DNA from: a bacterium
GTDB lineage: Bacteria > UBP14 > UBA6098 > JAFGQG01
NCBI GenBank assembly: GCA_016930435.1
Contig: JAFGGQ010000057.1
Coordinates: forward strand, 1-7,891
Direction of reading: 5' to 3'
Length of the DNA: 7,891 nucleotides
In this document: positions 5,971-7,891 of the stretch, one piece after another
Layout of the letters: each line of letters starts with the position of its first letter
Numbering within the stretch: position 1 is the stretch's first letter
Position numbers and translations under genes: made by a program
The notes under the pieces: generated by a model
What the model was told of the DNA's origin: nothing
The model's database searches: none
What the model saw: only the letters and a program-made list of their open reading frames with translations

Positions 5971-6528
5971 TCAAGCCCGGCTAATATATTCCTTGGAACG
6001 TGTATCTATCTTAATGCTCTCACCATTGTTAATAAATATCGGAACCTTAACCTTCAAACCAGTCTCCAGAGTAGCCTCTTTTGTAATATTAGTAACACTG
6101 TCCCCTTTGATCCCGGGTTCGGTTTCAACGATCTTCAAGTTCACCGATGCAGGCAAATCTATATCCAGCGGAGAGCCCTCGAATAACAATATCTGGTAAG
6201 TATGCCCTTCTAATAAAAACCATTTTGCATCACCTACATGTATCTCATCGAAAGGAAACTGATCGTAAGTATTGGAATCCATAAAAACATAATCCATTCC
6301 TGCTTGATAGAGAAATTGCATCTCTTTTACCGAAAAGTCGCCCTCCTCAAAGTTCTCACCGGACATGAACTTTTTATTGAGGATAGCACCGGTGCGCAGA
6401 TTCTTTATCTTAGTCCGCACAAATCCGTGTCCTCTGCCCCTTAAAACATTATGGGACTCAATAATTCTGTAAGGTTCACCATCGATAACGAATTTGAGTC
6501 CGGCTCTAAAATTTGAAGTGGATATCAT
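5971..6528 (-). CDS. efp: Elongation factor P with arginine at the loop tip
   Basis: A 185-residue, full-length EF-P, which binds between the P and E sites of the ribosome and relieves stalling at consecutive prolines. All three domains are present: the N-terminal KOW-like domain (FRAGLKFVIDGEPYRI from 7), the OB domain, and the C-terminal S1-like domain with VETEPGIKGDSVTN and the terminal IDTRSKEYISRA. In the tRNA-contacting loop the usual PGKG is RGRG (30-33): R32 stands where E. coli EF-P has K34 and where EarP-type EF-Ps have the rhamnosylated R32. The surrounding sequence (GHGFVRTKIKNL) is like the lysine class, not the SGRN class. AAGGAG at 6540-6545 supports the ATG at 6528. It sits 24 nt after the DedA gene and 22 nt before mreB, probably in one transcript. 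Identity certain; modification state unknown. Confidence 0.97.
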   Translation of the reverse strand: MISTSNFRAGLKFVIDGEPYRIIESHNVLRGRGHGFVRTKIKNLRTGAILNKKFMSGENFEEGDFSVKEMQFLYQAGMDYVFMDSNTYDQFPFDEIHVGDAKWFLLEGHTYQILLFEGSPLDIDLPASVNLKIVETEPGIKGDSVTNITKEATLETGLKVKVPIFINNGESIKIDTRSKEYISRA

Positions 6529-6539
6529 GGATCAGATTA

Positions 6540-6545
6540 CTCCTT
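6540..6545 (-). promoter_or_regulatory. Ribosome binding site of efp
   Basis: AAGGAG on the minus strand, 11 nt before the ATG at 6528, within the 24-nt gap after the DedA-type gene. It confirms the efp start. Confidence 0.7.
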
Positions 6546-6552
6546 GCTTATT

Positions 6553-7152
6553 TTACTTAATCACCAGTTTGACAACAACAAATCCCATGATAATTAGGAT
6601 TAAAAATAGTAAAGAAAGTAAATTAAAGTATTTGTCAATGAAATTTTTAATCTTCTCGCCAAATAAAGATAATAAAAGTGCTTGCAGGAAGAATCGCATG
6701 CCCCTGGATACGATAGAGGCTATCAAGAAGACCGGGAAATTGATCTGACAGGCCCCTGCAGCTATGGTGAAAACCTTGTAGGGAATGGGGGTAAAGCCGG
6801 CCGCTCCCACTGCCAGAGCATTATACCTGTTGTAATATTGGGCGATCATTTCGAACTTGTCCAAAACCCCATAGAAATTTAGGATCTTGAATCCCAGTGT
6901 TTCCATAAATGCATAGCCGATAAAGTAGCCCAGGATACCACCTAATACCGATCCTATAGTGCAGATAAGTGCATACATATAGGCCTTCTTGGGTTTTGAA
7001 AGAGCCAAAGCGATCAAAAGGATATCCGGAGGCACCGGGAAGAAGGATGATTCTGAAAAGGCTACAATAAACAACGCCAGCGCTCCATAAGGGGTATCCG
7101 CCCAATGAAGAACCCAATGATACAGTCTTTTTATAGGGTTTCGGGAAACCAT
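6553..7152 (-). CDS. DedA/VTT-family inner-membrane protein, YqaA-like
   Basis: A 199-residue polytopic membrane protein with the VTT (SNARE-associated/DedA) layout. It has a first hydrophobic re-entrant region with FSESSFFPVPPDILLIAL (32-49), holding the conserved acidic E34 and the P-x-P-P-D motif. A glycine-rich helix follows (GSVLGGILGYFIG, 67-79), then a second re-entrant motif GFTPIPYKVFTIAAG (119-133), and a helix with conserved arginines R150 and R153. The protein ends in a strongly hydrophobic helix. DedA-family members are linked to transport of undecaprenyl phosphate or phospholipids across the membrane and to envelope integrity; the YqaA branch is less well studied. Its ATG immediately follows the TAG of the glycosyltransferase, and AGGGA (7161-7165) inside that gene is the likely ribosome site, so the two are co-translated. 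Family confident, substrate inferred. Confidence 0.92.
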   Translation of the reverse strand: MVSRNPIKRLYHWVLHWADTPYGALALFIVAFSESSFFPVPPDILLIALALSKPKKAYMYALICTIGSVLGGILGYFIGYAFMETLGFKILNFYGVLDKFEMIAQYYNRYNALAVGAAGFTPIPYKVFTIAAGACQINFPVFLIASIVSRGMRFFLQALLLSLFGEKIKNFIDKYFNLLSLLFLILIIMGFVVVKLVIK

Positions 7153-7833
7153 CTATCTTATCCCTGTTAAGTAACGGCAAATTAGTCTTAAAAAACGTAT
7201 TGTATCGGTAAGGTTATCGAAGGCGCTACCACCCGGATAATTATAAATTGTAGGTATTTCCATAAATCCGACCTTTGCTTTATGCCGTAATGATTCGATT
7301 ATAAATTCAGTTTCGGTATCGAAACGGGAAGTTGTCAAATAGACGCTCTCTATAAGCCATCTCTTGATCAGTCTAAACCCGCATTGACTGTCCGGTATGT
7401 ACCTGAGGGTAATCAGTGATACTGCCAGGGAACTCAGAGAATTACTGGCTATCCTGTGTAGCGGCATTCCGCTTATTTGCTTCATACGGTTTCCGATTAC
7501 CATGTCAAACTTGTTTTTTTCCATATAATCCTGTAATTTTAAAATGTGATCGGGTGGATGCTGCAGGTCTGCATCCATGGTAATCAAAGCATCTTTGTCC
7601 GTATTGGCAAGGAAATATTGAAAGCCCTTCCGGAGGGCATATCCCTTCCCCTGGTTTGGTTTGTAGGATATGGTCGTGAAATGGTGTTCACGCAGATAAC
7701 CTGCGGTGTGGTCCGTGGAACCATCGTTTATGATTAAAATATCCTCTTTCGGATGAAATTTGGTTAGCGAATGAAGCAGATTTTTCAATGAGTAAATGGA
7801 ATTATAGGTGGGGATCAGGATCAGGATATTCAT
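7153..7833 (-). CDS. Family 2 glycosyltransferase, polyprenyl-phosphate sugar synthase-like
   Basis: A 226-residue GT-A glycosyltransferase. Motifs in order: IPTYN (7-11), IINDGSTD (34-41, nucleotide binding), NQGKGYALRKGF (60-71), the metal-binding DXD in MDADLQHPP (86-94), GNRM (114-117), SQCGFR (149-154) and the catalytic-side ETEF (174-177). This set matches dolichol/undecaprenyl-phosphate mannose or glucose synthases of the DPM1 type, which move a sugar from a nucleotide donor to a polyprenyl phosphate on the cytoplasmic face. There is no C-terminal membrane region, so it is a soluble or peripheral form. The ATG at 7833 has no Shine-Dalgarno and begins 27 nt after a tRNA. It directly abuts a DedA-type gene, which suits a role in lipid-linked sugar supply. 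Donor and acceptor are inferred from the family. Confidence 0.92.
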   Translation of the reverse strand: MNILILIPTYNSIYSLKNLLHSLTKFHPKEDILIINDGSTDHTAGYLREHHFTTISYKPNQGKGYALRKGFQYFLANTDKDALITMDADLQHPPDHILKLQDYMEKNKFDMVIGNRMKQISGMPLHRIASNSLSSLAVSLITLRYIPDSQCGFRLIKRWLIESVYLTTSRFDTETEFIIESLRHKAKVGFMEIPTIYNYPGGSAFDNLTDTIRFLRLICRYLTGIR

Positions 7834-7860
7834 GGTGAATTACAGTCTATATAATATTAA
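7834..7860 (-). other. Short spacer between tRNA and glycosyltransferase, possible -10 box
   Basis: 27 AT-rich nt containing TATTAT (7851-7856 on the minus strand). If this is a -10 box, transcription would start only about 10 nt before the ATG, giving an almost leaderless message; this fits the missing Shine-Dalgarno. The matching -35 would fall inside the tRNA and is poor (TTCGAA, 18-nt spacer). Read-through from the tRNA promoter is equally possible. Confidence 0.25.
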
Positions 7861-7891
7861 TCGGGGCGGCCGGATTCGAACCGGCGACCAC
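7861..7891 (-). tRNA. 3' part of a tRNA, probably tRNA-Pro, cut by the window edge
   Basis: On the minus strand the 5-bp T stem GCCGG/CCGGC encloses the loop TTCGAAT. It is followed by the acceptor 3' strand CGCCCCG and discriminator A73 at 7861. G72 implies C1, a C1-G72 pair which, with A73, is characteristic of bacterial tRNA-Pro; the preceding GGTC also fits. The anticodon lies outside the window, so the isotype is inferred. No CCA is encoded (TTA follows), so a CCA-adding enzyme is needed. Confidence 0.85.

Noticed and set aside
6421-6447. Assigning EF-P to the EarP/rhamnose class because it has R32
   Set aside because: The EarP class has an SGRN-type loop with different flanks. Here the flanks follow the PGKG class, and no earP is visible in the window.
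6821-7180. Minus-strand open frame of 119 codons across the DedA/glycosyltransferase junction
   Set aside because: It is another frame of the same strand, overlapping two well-supported genes. Its composition is not protein-like for any family I know.
1-7891. CRISPR arrays, insertion sequences, prophage or attachment sites
   Set aside because: No regularly spaced repeats, transposase motifs, terminal repeats or duplicated tRNA ends were seen. The tRNA at the edge has no visible partner repeat in the window.

Overview
The window reads as a moderately AT-rich, Gram-negative-type bacterial chromosome segment in which every supportable gene lies on the minus strand. No phage, insertion sequence, CRISPR array or toxin-antitoxin signature is visible. 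The organism cannot be named from sequence alone. Periplasmic LTxxQ proteins with signal peptides, an ECF sigma/zinc anti-sigma pair and MreB point to a rod-shaped didermic bacterium. The gene style (strong Shine-Dalgarno sites, Lys/Glu/Ile-rich proteins, a GGDEF protein fused to a large STAND-like ATPase) would fit a candidate phylum of the FCB-like or Cloacimonadota/WOR-3/Zixibacteria kind, but that is an impression, not a demonstration.

Layout in transcription order (high to low coordinates). The 3' end of a tRNA, probably tRNA-Pro and without an encoded CCA (7861-7891), is followed 27 nt later by a family 2 glycosyltransferase resembling polyprenyl-phosphate sugar synthases (7153-7833). 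This abuts, with zero spacing, a DedA/YqaA-type membrane protein (6553-7152). Then come elongation factor P (5971-6528, 24 nt gap) and the actin-like cell-shape protein MreB (4929-5948, 22 nt gap). After a 103-nt AT-rich spacer lies a second cluster: an ECF sigma factor (4280-4825), its zinc-finger membrane anti-sigma factor (3648-4283, ATGA overlap), and two secreted Spy/CpxP-like LTxxQ proteins (3099-3626 and 2513-3031). The cluster is closed by a strong intrinsic terminator (2446-2482). Next, a separate promoter region (2401-2433) with a palindrome over its -10 box drives a large gene (2369 down to 1, running off the window). It encodes a GGDEF domain, a STAND/AAA-type ATPase and a C-terminal helical region.

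How the parts may work together. The upper cluster is envelope and translation housekeeping: lipid-linked sugar synthesis, polyprenyl-phosphate or phospholipid translocation, EF-P and cell shape. The middle cluster looks like a complete envelope-stress or metal-sensing relay, with sigma, anti-sigma and two periplasmic sensor/chaperone candidates. The lower gene is a probable multi-domain signalling ATPase linked to a nucleotide-cyclase fold. The points most worth a second look are the GGDEF-STAND-helical fusion without an intact c-di-GMP inhibitory site, the EF-P whose lysine-loop tip is arginine in an atypical RGRG context, and the sigma/anti-sigma/double-Spy module next to an mreB that lacks mreCD.
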